A DNA stretch of 64,000 bases from Clostridia bacterium (GTDB lineage: Bacteria > Bacillota > Clostridia > Oscillospirales > CAG-272): contig JAGASL010000006.1 in NCBI GenBank assembly GCA_017621755.1, positions 50,480 through 114,479 of the forward strand, given 5' to 3'. How positions within the stretch are numbered: position 1 is the stretch's first letter; every line of letters starts with the position of its first letter. Of this stretch, positions 53,252 to 62,664 are shown piece by piece. The notes under the pieces are model-generated. The model was not told where the DNA came from. It saw only the letters and a list, made by a program, of their open reading frames with translations, and ran no database searches. The position numbers were made by a program, and so were the translations under genes.

Positions 53252-54502
53252 TTATTCCTCGCCAGAGCCACTCTCCTTCTTTCGCTCGGCATTCCCGTCG
53301 CGCTTGCCACCGTCTCGGCGCGGGCGCTGTGGGCGGCGGTCATTCTTGTTTTTGTTCTTCGGCGGTCTGTCGCCGTTTTGCTGCTGCACACCTCCGGCGG
53401 GGCGCTCCTTTTTGCGGGGCGGTCTTTGCTGGTTCTTACGGCGGCCCTCACGCGCCTCGTCCGTTTTTTCGAGGTGCGCTGCCTTTTCCTCTGAAAGAAC
53501 TGGCTCCTCTGCGACACGCGCCTGCTCTTCAGCCAGGAGTGCTTCTATATCGTCATCTGGCTGCAGGCCGCCCTTCCCCTTGCTACGCAGCACCTTGATA
53601 TCCCGCACCGCATACAGCTTAGGAGCCTCTGCCTTCTCATCCAGCTTGACCTTGATCGTACCAGCCAGCGGGCGTGTTTCTACCACGGTGCCAAGCCCAT
53701 TCGCCGTGCTGACATACGAGCCGACCGTGGGCGTTACCTTAATGGCCTCCTCATACACGTCATGCTCATAGCGCAAGCAGCACATCAGACGGCCACAAGC
53801 ACCAGAGATCTTGGCAGAATTAAGCGAAAAATTCTGTTCCTTAGCCATTTTGATCGACACCTGAACAAAATCAGAAAGGAAGCTGGAGCAGCAGAACGGC
53901 CGGCCACAAACGCCAAAGCCGCCCATCAGCTTTGCCTCGTCACGAATGCCAATCTGGCGCAGCTCGATGCGAGTCTTGAATACCGAGGCCAGATCCTTGA
54001 CCAGCTCGCGGAAGTCAACGCGGTTTTCTGCCGTGAAATAAAACAACAGCTTGCTGTTATCAAACGTATACTCGACACTGACCAGATCCATTTCCAGCTT
54101 GTGGTGGCGGATCTTTTGCTTGCAGATCTCTGCCGCACGCACCTCTAAGCGCTGATTTTCCTCATAGCGAGAGATGTCAGCAGCCGTAGCCGGGCGAATG
54201 ATTTCGCGCAGCGGCGAAACGATCTCTCGTTCTGAAACCATACGATTAGCGATCGTGATCTTACCCATCTCCACCCCACGGGCAGTCTCCACAATGACGG
54301 GTGTGCCCAGCGTTAGCTGGTGCCCCTTGGGAGAAAAATAATAGGTCTTGCCGGCGGTGCGGAAGCCCACGCCAACGATCTCTACCTGTTTTTCTTCCTT
54401 TTCTTCGGCCGCTTCGACAACCGGCTCGCTCACGGCAGATACCGTGGCCTCATCGATAACGGCTTCGGCCTCTTGCTCAAGAAGCCCATTCTTTTCTTCC
54501 AT
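53252..54502 (-). CDS. ricT: RicT (PSP1/YaaT) iron-sulfur protein with a basic C-terminal tail
   Basis: A 416-residue protein. The PSP1 domain (about 60-300) carries three Cys-containing signatures: GVCGRPFCCSS (C199, C204, C205) and GACGRLMCC (C236, C241, C242), the Fe-S ligands of RicT. In Bacillus RicT forms the RicAFT complex that controls RNase Y maturation of mRNA and biofilm and competence. The N terminus has 30 acidic residues not seen in Bacillus, and residues about 350-416 are a Lys/Arg/Gln/Pro-rich low-complexity tail. The order holB-ricT matches Bacillus. Twenty-one bases after holB. Confidence 0.93.
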   Translation of the reverse strand: MEEKNGLLEQEAEAVIDEATVSAVSEPVVEAAEEKEEKQVEIVGVGFRTAGKTYYFSPKGHQLTLGTPVIVETARGVEMGKITIANRMVSEREIVSPLREIIRPATAADISRYEENQRLEVRAAEICKQKIRHHKLEMDLVSVEYTFDNSKLLFYFTAENRVDFRELVKDLASVFKTRIELRQIGIRDEAKLMGGFGVCGRPFCCSSFLSDFVQVSIKMAKEQNFSLNSAKISGACGRLMCCLRYEHDVYEEAIKVTPTVGSYVSTANGLGTVVETRPLAGTIKVKLDEKAEAPKLYAVRDIKVLRSKGKGGLQPDDDIEALLAEEQARVAEEPVLSEEKAAHLEKTDEAREGRRKNQQRPPRKKERPAGGVQQQNGDRPPKNKNKNDRRPQRPRRDGGKRDGNAERKKESGSGEE

Positions 54503-54522
54503 AAATCGTCCTCAACTGTTTT

Positions 54523-55560
54523 TTATTTCGATGGTGCCGCACGTAGCGCATCCGCAAGGGATGCCGTTACAACACCGACATTGGCATTCCGACTAAGCTG
54601 CAGCACCGCCCCTTGCGCAGCATCGTATATCGCGAACAACGAGCGCAGGCTAAGCGAATTGCTTTTTTCACTTGCCTCTTCCCTGTTGCCAAAGAAGCAA
54701 AGCGGCGCCTCTTCGTCGCGCTTCAAAACGATGAGATCGCGCACGGCCAAGCAAAGCAGATTTAACTCCTCGATCAATTCAGGCCTCTTGGTGCTGAGTG
54801 TGGAAATTGCCTCGTATAGCACCGAAAAGCGCATGCGGCTATGCACCGCTGAAAGCAGCGCCAGCGCGCGCTCGCGCTTGGCATTGACAGCGCTCAGCTC
54901 CTTACGCTCTAATAGTGCCAAAGCGCGCCCGGGCGAGCCGGCGGCTGAGGCAAGCAAATCGTCAAACCCACTGCCCATCTCTGCCCGCAGGCGGGCTGCC
55001 TTCGGATTCGTGGAAAGGAACGAGGCCAACTGCTCGTTTGTAAACAGATTCATGCGAATCGTTTGCACGCGGCTGCGCACGGTTGGCAGCAGCGAGGCTG
55101 CATCCTCGCACAGCAAGAAGATCACCACGTCACGCGGCGGCTCCTCTAACACGATCAGCAATGCGTTTTGTGCTGCTACCGTCATGCGGTTTGCCTCGTA
55201 GATCACATAGACCTTTTTCTCAAACTCTGTAGAGGAAAGATACATATCCTCCTTCGCATGGCGAATCGCCTCAATACCGATGGTGGCATTCTCACCACGG
55301 TCGATCACGGTAAAATCAGGCGTGTTATCCGTTAGTATCTTGCGGCAGGCGTTACACGTGCCGCAGGGCAACGAAACGCCATCCTGCTCTTTTTTCTCGC
55401 AACAAAGCGCGGCGGCCAGCAGATGGGCAAGCATGCGCTTACCGCTGCCCTCCTCGCCCTGGATCAAGTATGTGTGAGCCATCCTTCCCTGCAGGATACG
55501 GTCGCCAAGCTGTTTTTTTAGCATGTCATTTCCCATCAACGTGGGAAAATACGTTTTCAC
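54523..55560 (-). CDS. holB: DNA polymerase III delta' subunit
   Basis: A 345-residue clamp loader subunit. The start is GTG at 55558-55560, supported by GGAGG at 9 bases; longer extensions upstream are in an AT-rich leader. The AAA+ part has TYLIQGEEGSGKRMLA (Walker A), a CGTCNACRKILTDNTPD zinc-type segment and the SLSxR-like end. Usual clamp-loader length. It is the first gene of the holB-ricT unit driven by the promoter at 55595. Confidence 0.9.
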   Translation of the reverse strand: MKTYFPTLMGNDMLKKQLGDRILQGRMAHTYLIQGEEGSGKRMLAHLLAAALCCEKKEQDGVSLPCGTCNACRKILTDNTPDFTVIDRGENATIGIEAIRHAKEDMYLSSTEFEKKVYVIYEANRMTVAAQNALLIVLEEPPRDVVIFLLCEDAASLLPTVRSRVQTIRMNLFTNEQLASFLSTNPKAARLRAEMGSGFDDLLASAAGSPGRALALLERKELSAVNAKRERALALLSAVHSRMRFSVLYEAISTLSTKRPELIEELNLLCLAVRDLIVLKRDEEAPLCFFGNREEASEKSNSLSLRSLFAIYDAAQGAVLQLSRNANVGVVTASLADALRAAPSK

Positions 55561-55594
55561 AGTTCTGCGCCTCCTGCCGATATTTATACAATTT

Positions 55595-55623
55595 ATTATA
55601 ACAAATAGATTGCTTTTTGTCAA
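55595..55623 (-). promoter_or_regulatory. Promoter of the holB-ricT unit
   Basis: Minus strand TTGACA (55618-55623) and TATAAT (55595-55600), both perfect, spacer 17 bases. Confidence 0.9.
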
Positions 55624-55642
55624 CCGTTCGCGCAAAAAACGA

Positions 55643-55668
55643 AAAAAACCGGCATTTGCCGGTTTTTT
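55643..55668 (-). terminator. Terminator of the PBP gene
   Basis: An 11-bp perfect stem AAAAAACCGGC with its complement, loop 4, with T run. Confidence 0.85.
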
Positions 55669-58242
55669 CTATTCTTTTTGGCGGTGCTTGGCAAAGCGCC
55701 GCCACAGCCATGCAAAGGGGTCTGCCGGGTTATCCTCGCCCACCTCATCCTCATAAAACGGCTCTTCCCCATGCAAGGGGCAAAGGATGTTAAACTGCCG
55801 GCCGTCTGCCGTGCGGGAGATGCCAACGCGGTGCCCGGGCGAGAGCAAGCCCTCGTAAAAGGGCCTATCCTTGGCTTCAGAAGGAAGTGCATCCCCTAAA
55901 TCACGATATCCATACTGGGCGTCACCAACGTATAGCTCCATGGGAAAGTCACGCTCCGGCAACCGTAGCATACCTACCTCTTTTGTATCAGCTACCGGGC
56001 AGCCGCCGCGGGCAAGGCCACCACCCGCAAAATCGTAGCGAACCATCACGTGACGATCGCAAATCTGCCTTGGAAGGTTATCTGCTGTGAAATAACCACT
56101 GGAAATGCGCGTGGCGCGCGCATCGGCACGGCAGGCCTCGCACGGTAAAAGGCCTGAATCCTTGCAATAGGAGCGCTGCACAACACCGAGCGCCGTTCTA
56201 AATTGCCGCCTTGTATTGCGACTGGCAAGCACCGGCCGATGCACGGCCTGCATCACGGCATCCCACACAGCAAGATGCGATTCGACCAATTCATCCGGGA
56301 TCTCGGTGCTGCCGTTATCATACCCGCACCAAATGCCGGCCACGTAATAAGGGGTATACCCCACAAACCACTTATCATGCTTTTCACCCGAGGTGCCGGT
56401 TTTGCCGGCAGTTTCTACCATGGCATCCAGTTGAATACGCTTGGCTGTGCCATAATTAGTCACCCCCTGTAGCAGCTTTGTCATGATACAGGCGGTTTCT
56501 TCGCTGAAAACGCGGTCTGCCATAGTTTTTCTTTCTAAAAGAACATTCCCCTTTCCGTCAAGCACCAGGCAGTAGGAGCGTGACGGATGGTATACGCCAC
56601 CACCTGCCAGACTGCAGTAGGCATTGGTCAATTCCCGCACGCTGACCCCATCTGTCAGCTGCCCCAGCGCAAGAGGCGCCGCTGCCAGATCAGTCACGCT
56701 TCCGCCCGCGGCCGTAGCACGCCCACGCACCAGCGTAGAAAGCCCCAACCGATTGGATAAATAGGCGTACGAGCGCTCTACCCCCAGCCGCTCAAGCACG
56801 CGAACGGCAACTGTGTTTTTGGAATACGCAACGGCATCCTGGATATCGGTCAGCCCCTGATATACCGCGGGCGAATTATGTGGCCATGCGGTATAACGGC
56901 CGTCACGCTTAAAAAATTGTAGCGGTACGTCATCAAAAACGCTGGCCCAGCTGATCAGCCCCTCTTCAAGCGCCGGCGCATACACCGATAGTGGCTTGAT
57001 GGCCGATCCTGGCGCGCGTGTGGCACGCGCAGCATAGTTCAAAAGACGGTTTTCTTGCTTTTTACCAACAGAAGAGGCAATCGCAAGCAGGTCGCCCGTG
57101 TAGGGATCGCAGATGGTCATGGCGAAGCAAAGCCCCTGTTGACAGGCGGAAGGAAAATGCCCTGCTTCTTCAAAATACGCCGTTAGCGTATTCTGCACGG
57201 ACATATCCATCTGCGTATAGATCTGCAATCCACCGTTATATAATAGCCGCTCTGCCATCTCGCGGGAAAGCCCCTTTTCCGCCATCAGATCATCCCGCAC
57301 GTCTGAAAGCACAGTCTCGGTATACCAATCGTACACCGGCTCTTGCCGTTTTTCAAGCGACCGCAGCGCAAGCGGCTCCTCGCAGGCCTGCTGATATTCC
57401 TCTACACCGATCATGCCGGATTCGTACATCTCACGCAAGATCAGCATGCGCCGCGTCTTATTCCCCTCGGGGGAAGAATACGGGTCGTATCGCACCGGCG
57501 AATTGGTAACGGCGGCGATCGCCGCACACTCCCCTAGTGAAAGCTGCGACGGCTGCTTGCCAAAATACAGCTCCGCCGCCGCACCGATGCCGGTACACCC
57601 CTGCGACATTGGCACCACGTTCAGATACAGCTCTAAGATCTCCTCTTTACTATGCAGCCGCTCTAAATGAATGGCCCGGCACATTTCACGCAGCTTGCGC
57701 GTAATGGTAATATCATCCTCGGCAGAGACGTTTTTTACCAGCTGCTGCGTGATGGTTGATCCGCCGAACCGACCATCAAATTTCAGTAGATAATTGGCGG
57801 CAGCCTTTGCCGTTCGCAGCCAATCCACCCCGTCATGCTGAAAATACCGCTTATCCTCGATCGCAACGAAAGCATCTTTCAACGCCTGCGGAATATCCGC
57901 GTAGGGGCACCAGATGCTATTGGTCGTTCCACGAATGCGCTGTGTCTCCCACTCTACGGGGGCATACCCTGCCGGCAGACCGCGCGCGGCCCCGCCGTCT
58001 ACCTCGCCCATCCTTGTCTGACCGCTACGCGCGGCATTATAATACAGCCGGGTGGTGTGGCTCCCCTGTGCCATTGAGAAAAGCGCCTCGTCGGCGGTAT
58101 AATCAATGTGGTGATATACGTAGGCAAAGACGCTGAAGGCCACCAAGACCACCACGATCAAAAGAATCGCCGCGGCGGCGCATAAACCGCGCAGCCAACC
58201 GATCCTTCTCATGGCTGCTTTGTTTTTTCTATCTATTTTCAT
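55669..58242 (-). CDS. Class A penicillin-binding protein (PBP1A-type)
   Basis: An 857-residue bifunctional enzyme that polymerises and cross-links peptidoglycan outside the membrane. A single anchor at about 17-43 precedes the GT51 domain (ED129-130 in AIEDKRYFQHDG, and GGSTITQQLVKN), then the transpeptidase domain with SAIK (413-416), SKN (474-476) and KTGTSG (614-619). Two Cys near the end (SYCKDSGLLPCEAC, C-terminal extension) may form a disulfide or metal site. Read alone from a region with no clear -35 box; a TATACT lies about 40 bases upstream. A terminator lies before holB's promoter. Confidence 0.94.
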   Translation of the reverse strand: MKIDRKNKAAMRRIGWLRGLCAAAAILLIVVVLVAFSVFAYVYHHIDYTADEALFSMAQGSHTTRLYYNAARSGQTRMGEVDGGAARGLPAGYAPVEWETQRIRGTTNSIWCPYADIPQALKDAFVAIEDKRYFQHDGVDWLRTAKAAANYLLKFDGRFGGSTITQQLVKNVSAEDDITITRKLREMCRAIHLERLHSKEEILELYLNVVPMSQGCTGIGAAAELYFGKQPSQLSLGECAAIAAVTNSPVRYDPYSSPEGNKTRRMLILREMYESGMIGVEEYQQACEEPLALRSLEKRQEPVYDWYTETVLSDVRDDLMAEKGLSREMAERLLYNGGLQIYTQMDMSVQNTLTAYFEEAGHFPSACQQGLCFAMTICDPYTGDLLAIASSVGKKQENRLLNYAARATRAPGSAIKPLSVYAPALEEGLISWASVFDDVPLQFFKRDGRYTAWPHNSPAVYQGLTDIQDAVAYSKNTVAVRVLERLGVERSYAYLSNRLGLSTLVRGRATAAGGSVTDLAAAPLALGQLTDGVSVRELTNAYCSLAGGGVYHPSRSYCLVLDGKGNVLLERKTMADRVFSEETACIMTKLLQGVTNYGTAKRIQLDAMVETAGKTGTSGEKHDKWFVGYTPYYVAGIWCGYDNGSTEIPDELVESHLAVWDAVMQAVHRPVLASRNTRRQFRTALGVVQRSYCKDSGLLPCEACRADARATRISSGYFTADNLPRQICDRHVMVRYDFAGGGLARGGCPVADTKEVGMLRLPERDFPMELYVGDAQYGYRDLGDALPSEAKDRPFYEGLLSPGHRVGISRTADGRQFNILCPLHGEEPFYEDEVGEDNPADPFAWLWRRFAKHRQKE

Positions 58243-58314
58243 GTTTCCTGCTTATCGGTTTTATTTACAGTATACCCATAAGCATGCAGCAGCTTTCTGC
58301 CTTTTCAAGGAAAA

Positions 58315-58344
58315 AAAGAAAAAGGCCTGATGGCCTTTTTCTTT
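58315..58344 (-). terminator. Terminator after truA
   Basis: A 13-bp perfect stem (AAAGAAAAAGGCC with its complement), loop 4, followed by a long T run on the minus strand. Confidence 0.85.
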
Positions 58345-59121
58345 TTATTCCCACACAATCAACCCGTCAGGATAAATGACATGCTCTAACGTGAGGCCGC
58401 AGGCAGGCGCCGTCATACCGGCAAGCACGCGGCGCTTCGCCTCTAAGATCGTTTGCACGTCCTGCGGCGCAAGCTTATCGGTGGCAACGGCGATCAGCGT
58501 GCCCACGATAATTCTTACCATGTTATACAAAAAGCCGTCTCCATGCACGCGGATGTGCACGAGCTGCCCTTCCCGCTCGCAGGTGCAGGAAAACACCGTG
58601 CGCACCGTGTCTACAATGGCAGAGCCATCAGCCATGAAGGCTGCAAAATCATGCCGCCCCTCGATCAGCTTGGCGGCCTGCCGCATGCGCGAGAGCGCCC
58701 GCTCGTCTAAATAGCGCGGGTAATGCCAGGCGCGGTCGGTCAAAAACGGATTGCGCGCAGGCGCGTTCCAAATATCGTAGCGGTAGATCTTTCCTTGCGC
58801 CGCGTAGCGCGGGTGAAAATCCGGCGGCGCTTCCGTGCATCGAATCAACGAGATATCCGGCGGCAGATGCTCTGCAATGGCCAGCGGCAGCTTTTTTGGT
58901 GGAATGGCGGCATGCCCTTCGTCTGCCGGCTCGATCAGCACGCAAAATTCCTCGGCGTGCACGCCGCTATCCGTGCGGCTGCAGCCGCTGACCCGGCAAG
59001 GGCAAGCGAAGAGCGCTTCACATGCCCGGCAAAGGTCGCCTTGCACGGTTCTTCTATTCGGTTGTACCTGGTACCCGGAAAACGCCGTTCCCAGATACTG
59101 AATGAAAGCAAGATAACGCAT
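58345..59121 (-). CDS. truA: tRNA pseudouridine38-40 synthase
   Basis: A 258-residue enzyme making pseudouridine in the tRNA anticodon arm. The catalytic Asp is in SGCSRTDSGVHAEEF, and FLYNMVRIIVGTLI is the C-terminal motif. Usual length. The last gene of the ruvC-MTase-ecfA1-ecfA2-ecfT-truA string; ecfT-truA linkage is common in Firmicutes. 22 bases after ecfT. Confidence 0.96.
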   Translation of the reverse strand: MRYLAFIQYLGTAFSGYQVQPNRRTVQGDLCRACEALFACPCRVSGCSRTDSGVHAEEFCVLIEPADEGHAAIPPKKLPLAIAEHLPPDISLIRCTEAPPDFHPRYAAQGKIYRYDIWNAPARNPFLTDRAWHYPRYLDERALSRMRQAAKLIEGRHDFAAFMADGSAIVDTVRTVFSCTCEREGQLVHIRVHGDGFLYNMVRIIVGTLIAVATDKLAPQDVQTILEAKRRVLAGMTAPACGLTLEHVIYPDGLIVWE

Positions 59122-59143
59122 GAAGACTTCCTATCTCTAACGC

Positions 59144-59998
59144 TTATAGGCTGATTCCAAGCGGATTTAGATAATTGATATAGAAAATGCTTGCAAGGAA
59201 CAGGCACATCAAGACCAGCGCCACAAAATCACGGGCGTGGTACTGCAGCTTATGCAGCTTGGTTCTGCCCTTGCCGCCACGGTAGCAGCGGCATTCCATA
59301 GCGATGGCCAGATCCTCTGCCCGCTTAAAGGCAGAAACGAACAGCGGCACCAGCACGGGGATCAGCGCCTTGGCACGCTTGACAAGCGAGCCGTTTGCAA
59401 AATCGGCACCGCGCGCCTTTTGCGCATTCATAATTTTATCCGTTTCCTCGATCAGAGTAGGGATAAAGCGAAGCGCAATGGTCATCATCATGGCAAAATC
59501 GTGCACCGGGACGTGCAGCAGCTTTAAGGGGGCCAGCAGCTCCTCGATCGCATCGGTCAGGGTGATCGGCGAGGTCGTATAGGTCAAGAAGATGCTGGTA
59601 ACCATGATCAGCACCACCACACGCACCGAGGTCAGCACCGCGCGCAGCACGCCAATGCGATAGATGGTGGGGCGCCAAACGAGAGAAAAGATCGGTATTT
59701 CGGCCTGCCAGAGCGGTGCCTCAGAGGCATCCCCTGTCAGAAAAATATTGATCAGCGCCGTAAACACCAGTACAAACAAGATCGGCTTCAGGCCGCGCAG
59801 GATCGTGATAATAGAAATACGGCTAAGAAGGATCAGCAAGAACGAAACAGCAAGCAGCGCCGCAAAGCCAATGATATTCTGCGCGCAGAAAATAGCCACG
59901 ATATACAAGATCGCCACGATCAGCTTCGCGCGCGGGTCCATGCGGTGAATGACCGAATTGCCCGGGAAATATTGCCCAAGCGTAATATCCTTAAGCAT
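59144..59998 (-). CDS. ecfT: Energy-coupling factor transporter transmembrane protein EcfT
   Basis: A 284-residue membrane protein of the ECF vitamin importer. It starts MLKDITLGQYFPGNSVIHRMDPRAK, the EcfT start, and has the AQKARGADF (Ala-Arg-Gly) coupling motif and a second ECRCYRGGKGRTK motif. About five or six membrane segments. The start overlaps the ecfA2 end by 8 bases. No S-component gene is in the window, so its substrates are unknown. Confidence 0.94.
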   Translation of the reverse strand: MLKDITLGQYFPGNSVIHRMDPRAKLIVAILYIVAIFCAQNIIGFAALLAVSFLLILLSRISIITILRGLKPILFVLVFTALINIFLTGDASEAPLWQAEIPIFSLVWRPTIYRIGVLRAVLTSVRVVVLIMVTSIFLTYTTSPITLTDAIEELLAPLKLLHVPVHDFAMMMTIALRFIPTLIEETDKIMNAQKARGADFANGSLVKRAKALIPVLVPLFVSAFKRAEDLAIAMECRCYRGGKGRTKLHKLQYHARDFVALVLMCLFLASIFYINYLNPLGISL

Positions 59999-60899
59999 GA
60001 TCACCCTCCCCCGCCGATTGCGGAGCGGTTGACGCCGCCTTCTTCCTTTGCAGGGCACGCATATAGGCCTCTGCCACACCGGAAACGGTATACAGGCTAC
60101 CCTCTAACGGCACGCCGCGCTTTTGCAGCGCAAGCGCAAAGCGTGCGATGTGCGGAATATCCAGCCCCACCTCAGCAAGCTCCTTAGAGCGAGAAAATAC
60201 CTCGTCTACCGTGCCGGTCAAAAACACCTCGGCATGGTTGAGCGCCACGATGCGATCACAGTATTGTGCCATATCCTCCATGCTGTGGCTGACCAAAATG
60301 ACCGTTGCGTTGCAAGAGCGCTGATACTCGCGCAGACCGCCAAGAATATCGCTTCTGCCAAGCGGGTCAAGCCCGGCAGCGGGCTCATCCAGCACCAGCA
60401 CCTCAGGCCGCATGGCAATAATGCCGGCAATGGCGGCACGCCGCTTTTGTCCACCGGAAAGCGCAAAGGGCGATTGATCAAGCAGTTCCTCGTCCAGGCG
60501 AACGAAGGCGGCCGCCTCCTTCACGCGTGCCTCTACCTCTTCAGGCGAAAGGCCCATGTTACGCGGCGCATAGCCGATATCGGCACGCACGGTTTCATCA
60601 AACAGCTGGTATTCCGGATATTGCATGACAAGCCCCACGCGATAGCGGATCTTTTGAATCTCCTTTGGCTTTGCCCAAATGCTTTCGCCATTCAAAAGGA
60701 TCTCGCCGCTTTGCGGCCGCAAAAGCCCGTTCAGCAGCTGCACCAGGGTAGATTTGCCGGAGCCGGTATGCCCGATCACGCCGGTGATCTTTCCCTTTTC
60801 AAACCCAACGCTTACGTGGTTTAAGGCAACCATTTCAAACGGTGTGCCGCCGCCGTAAACGTAGGACACGTCTTTTATTTCTAATATATTCTCCATCAT
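59991..60899 (-). CDS. ecfA2: ECF transporter ATP-binding protein EcfA2
   Basis: A 302-residue ATPase. Walker A VIGHTGSGKST, the VGLVMQYPEYQLFDETV Q-loop, LSGGQKRRAAIAGI signature and LVLDEPAAGLDP Walker B, all as in EcfA2. Works with EcfA1 and EcfT. Overlaps ecfA1 by 4 bases and ecfT by 8 bases, so tightly coupled. Confidence 0.95.
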   Translation of the reverse strand: MMENILEIKDVSYVYGGGTPFEMVALNHVSVGFEKGKITGVIGHTGSGKSTLVQLLNGLLRPQSGEILLNGESIWAKPKEIQKIRYRVGLVMQYPEYQLFDETVRADIGYAPRNMGLSPEEVEARVKEAAAFVRLDEELLDQSPFALSGGQKRRAAIAGIIAMRPEVLVLDEPAAGLDPLGRSDILGGLREYQRSCNATVILVSHSMEDMAQYCDRIVALNHAEVFLTGTVDEVFSRSKELAEVGLDIPHIARFALALQKRGVPLEGSLYTVSGVAEAYMRALQRKKAASTAPQSAGEGDHA

Positions 60900-61759
60900 G
60901 CTTCCTCATACAAGCGCACAAGCAGATCCACGCACGCCTCGTCCTCTGCGTAGCCGGCGGGCAACGAGCACCCCTTCTGCCGCAAAATATCGATCAGTTC
61001 TGTTGTTTGCGGCGCCTCAAGCCCGATTGCGTGAAGCTCATCAATCCGCGAAAACACCTCGCTTGGCGTGCCGTCCATATATACGCGTCCGTCATTGACC
61101 ACCACGATGCGATCGGCATGTGCGGCCTCATCCATATAATGCGTAATATTCAGAATGGCGATATGCTTTTCGCGGTTCAGCATATCCATCGTTTTTAGCA
61201 CCTCGCGCCGGCCAAGTGGGTCAAGCATGGCCGTTGCCTCGTCAAAAATGACACATTTGGGCATCATAGCGATCATACCAGCAATGGCTATACGCTGCTT
61301 CTGCCCGCCCGAAAGGCGGTGTGGCGCATGCAGGGCGTATTCGCTCATGCCTACCATAGCCAACGCCTCGTCTACGCGGCGACGCAGCTCCTCGCGCGGA
61401 ACGCCAAGGTTCTCCGGGCCGAAGGCAACGTCCTCTTCTACGATGGTGGCCACCAGCTGGTTATCCGGGTTTTGAAACACCATGCCAACCTCGCGGCGCA
61501 AATCAAACATATCGTCCTCGGTAAAGTCCGGTGCCGTTACCTCGCGCCCCGCAATATGAATTCTACCGCTATCCGGCGCCAAGATCATATTCAGCAGCTT
61601 GGCAAAGGTAGATTTACCGGAGCCGTTATGCCCAAGGATGGCTACATACTCTCCATCCCGCACGTTGATCGAAACATCCTCCAGCGCCGGCTGCTGCTGC
61701 CGATCATTCTCCTCTTCATAAGAAAAGGCAAGATGCTCTGTTTCTATAAAGTTATTCAA
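60896..61759 (-). CDS. ecfA1: ECF transporter ATP-binding protein EcfA1
   Basis: A 287-residue ATPase with Walker A ILGHNGSGKST, VFQNPDNQLVATIVEEDVAFG (Q-loop typical of EcfA1), LSGGQKQRIAIAG and CVIFDEATAMLDPLG. The Asn-Gly variant in Walker A and the DEAT Walker B are EcfA1 features. First of the ECF genes; 14 bases after the methyltransferase gene. Confidence 0.95.
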   Translation of the reverse strand: MNNFIETEHLAFSYEEENDRQQQPALEDVSINVRDGEYVAILGHNGSGKSTFAKLLNMILAPDSGRIHIAGREVTAPDFTEDDMFDLRREVGMVFQNPDNQLVATIVEEDVAFGPENLGVPREELRRRVDEALAMVGMSEYALHAPHRLSGGQKQRIAIAGMIAMMPKCVIFDEATAMLDPLGRREVLKTMDMLNREKHIAILNITHYMDEAAHADRIVVVNDGRVYMDGTPSEVFSRIDELHAIGLEAPQTTELIDILRQKGCSLPAGYAEDEACVDLLVRLYEEA

Positions 61760-61773
61760 TGTATTCCCCTCTT

Positions 61774-62640
61774 TTACTCATCAAAGGTATAACGCACACT
61801 GCTGCCGCAAGGCAAGCCCAAGCCGCTTTGTTGCACCAGAAGACCAAGCTCGTCTGCCTCGCTCCTCCCCCCGAAGCGCGGGCGAAGGTGCAGATCCGTT
61901 AAATATTTCATGGCAGATGCCGAAAGACCGGTTGTATAAGAATTCAACAAAAAGAACAGCGGCTTATTGCTAAGCAGGTTCGCCGTCAAAGAAACGAACG
62001 CATCAATGCTCTCCTCGATCTTCCAAACCTCGCCTGTCGGCCCACGGCCATACGAGGGCGGGTCCATAATAATACCGTCATACCGGTTTCCGCGGCGTAT
62101 CTCACGCTCGATAAACTTCTTGCAATCATCCACGATGTAGCGGATAGGCGCTTCGCCAAGGCCGGAAAGCGCGGCGTTCTCTTTAGCGGCGGCGACCATA
62201 CCCTTAGCCGCATCCACGTGACAAACGGCAGCGCCAGCCTGTGCGGCAGCTACGGTCGCACCACCCGTATAGGCAAAGAGATTCAGCACCTTGATCGGGC
62301 GATTGGCCTTACGAATGAGAGAGGAAAACCAATCCCAGTTCGTTGCCTGCTCCGGGAACAGGCCCGTATGCTTAAAGCCCATGGGCTTTATGCGGAAGCG
62401 AAGATCACCATACGAGATATTCCAGCTTTCGGGCAGCCGGTTTTCGCTCCACGCGCCGCCGCCGCTGTGCGAGCGACGATAGCTGGCATCCGCCCTTTGC
62501 CAAAGCGGGTTCTTTTTTTCGGTATGCCAGATCACCTGCGGATCGGGGCGAACGAGCGTGTATTTTCCCCAGCGCTCTAAGCGCTCGCCATCCGAGGCGT
62601 CAATCAATTCATAATCCTTCCATGCATCACTGATCCACAT
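61774..62640 (-). CDS. SAM-dependent methyltransferase, RlmK/COG1092-like
   Basis: A 288-residue class I methyltransferase with VLNLFAYTGGATVAAAQAGA (motif I), GIIMDPPSYGRGP (DPPxY motif IV) and an N-terminal part with RWGKYTLVRPDPQVIW. It resembles the RlmI/RlmK family of rRNA methyltransferases but lacks a PUA domain. Target unknown. It lies between ruvC (24 bases upstream) and ecfA1. Confidence 0.85.
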   Translation of the reverse strand: MWISDAWKDYELIDASDGERLERWGKYTLVRPDPQVIWHTEKKNPLWQRADASYRRSHSGGGAWSENRLPESWNISYGDLRFRIKPMGFKHTGLFPEQATNWDWFSSLIRKANRPIKVLNLFAYTGGATVAAAQAGAAVCHVDAAKGMVAAAKENAALSGLGEAPIRYIVDDCKKFIEREIRRGNRYDGIIMDPPSYGRGPTGEVWKIEESIDAFVSLTANLLSNKPLFFLLNSYTTGLSASAMKYLTDLHLRPRFGGRSEADELGLLVQQSGLGLPCGSSVRYTFDE

Positions 62641-62664
62641 AGTACACGATCCTATCTAATTTCA

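Noticed and set aside
53208..53771. Open frames on the plus strand opposite the ricT tail
   Set aside because: Arise from the low-complexity Arg/Lys codons of the ricT tail; no RBS or family.
58243..58300. Promoter for the class A PBP at TATACT
   Set aside because: A -10-like box is present but no reasonable -35 lies at 16-18 bases; not called.
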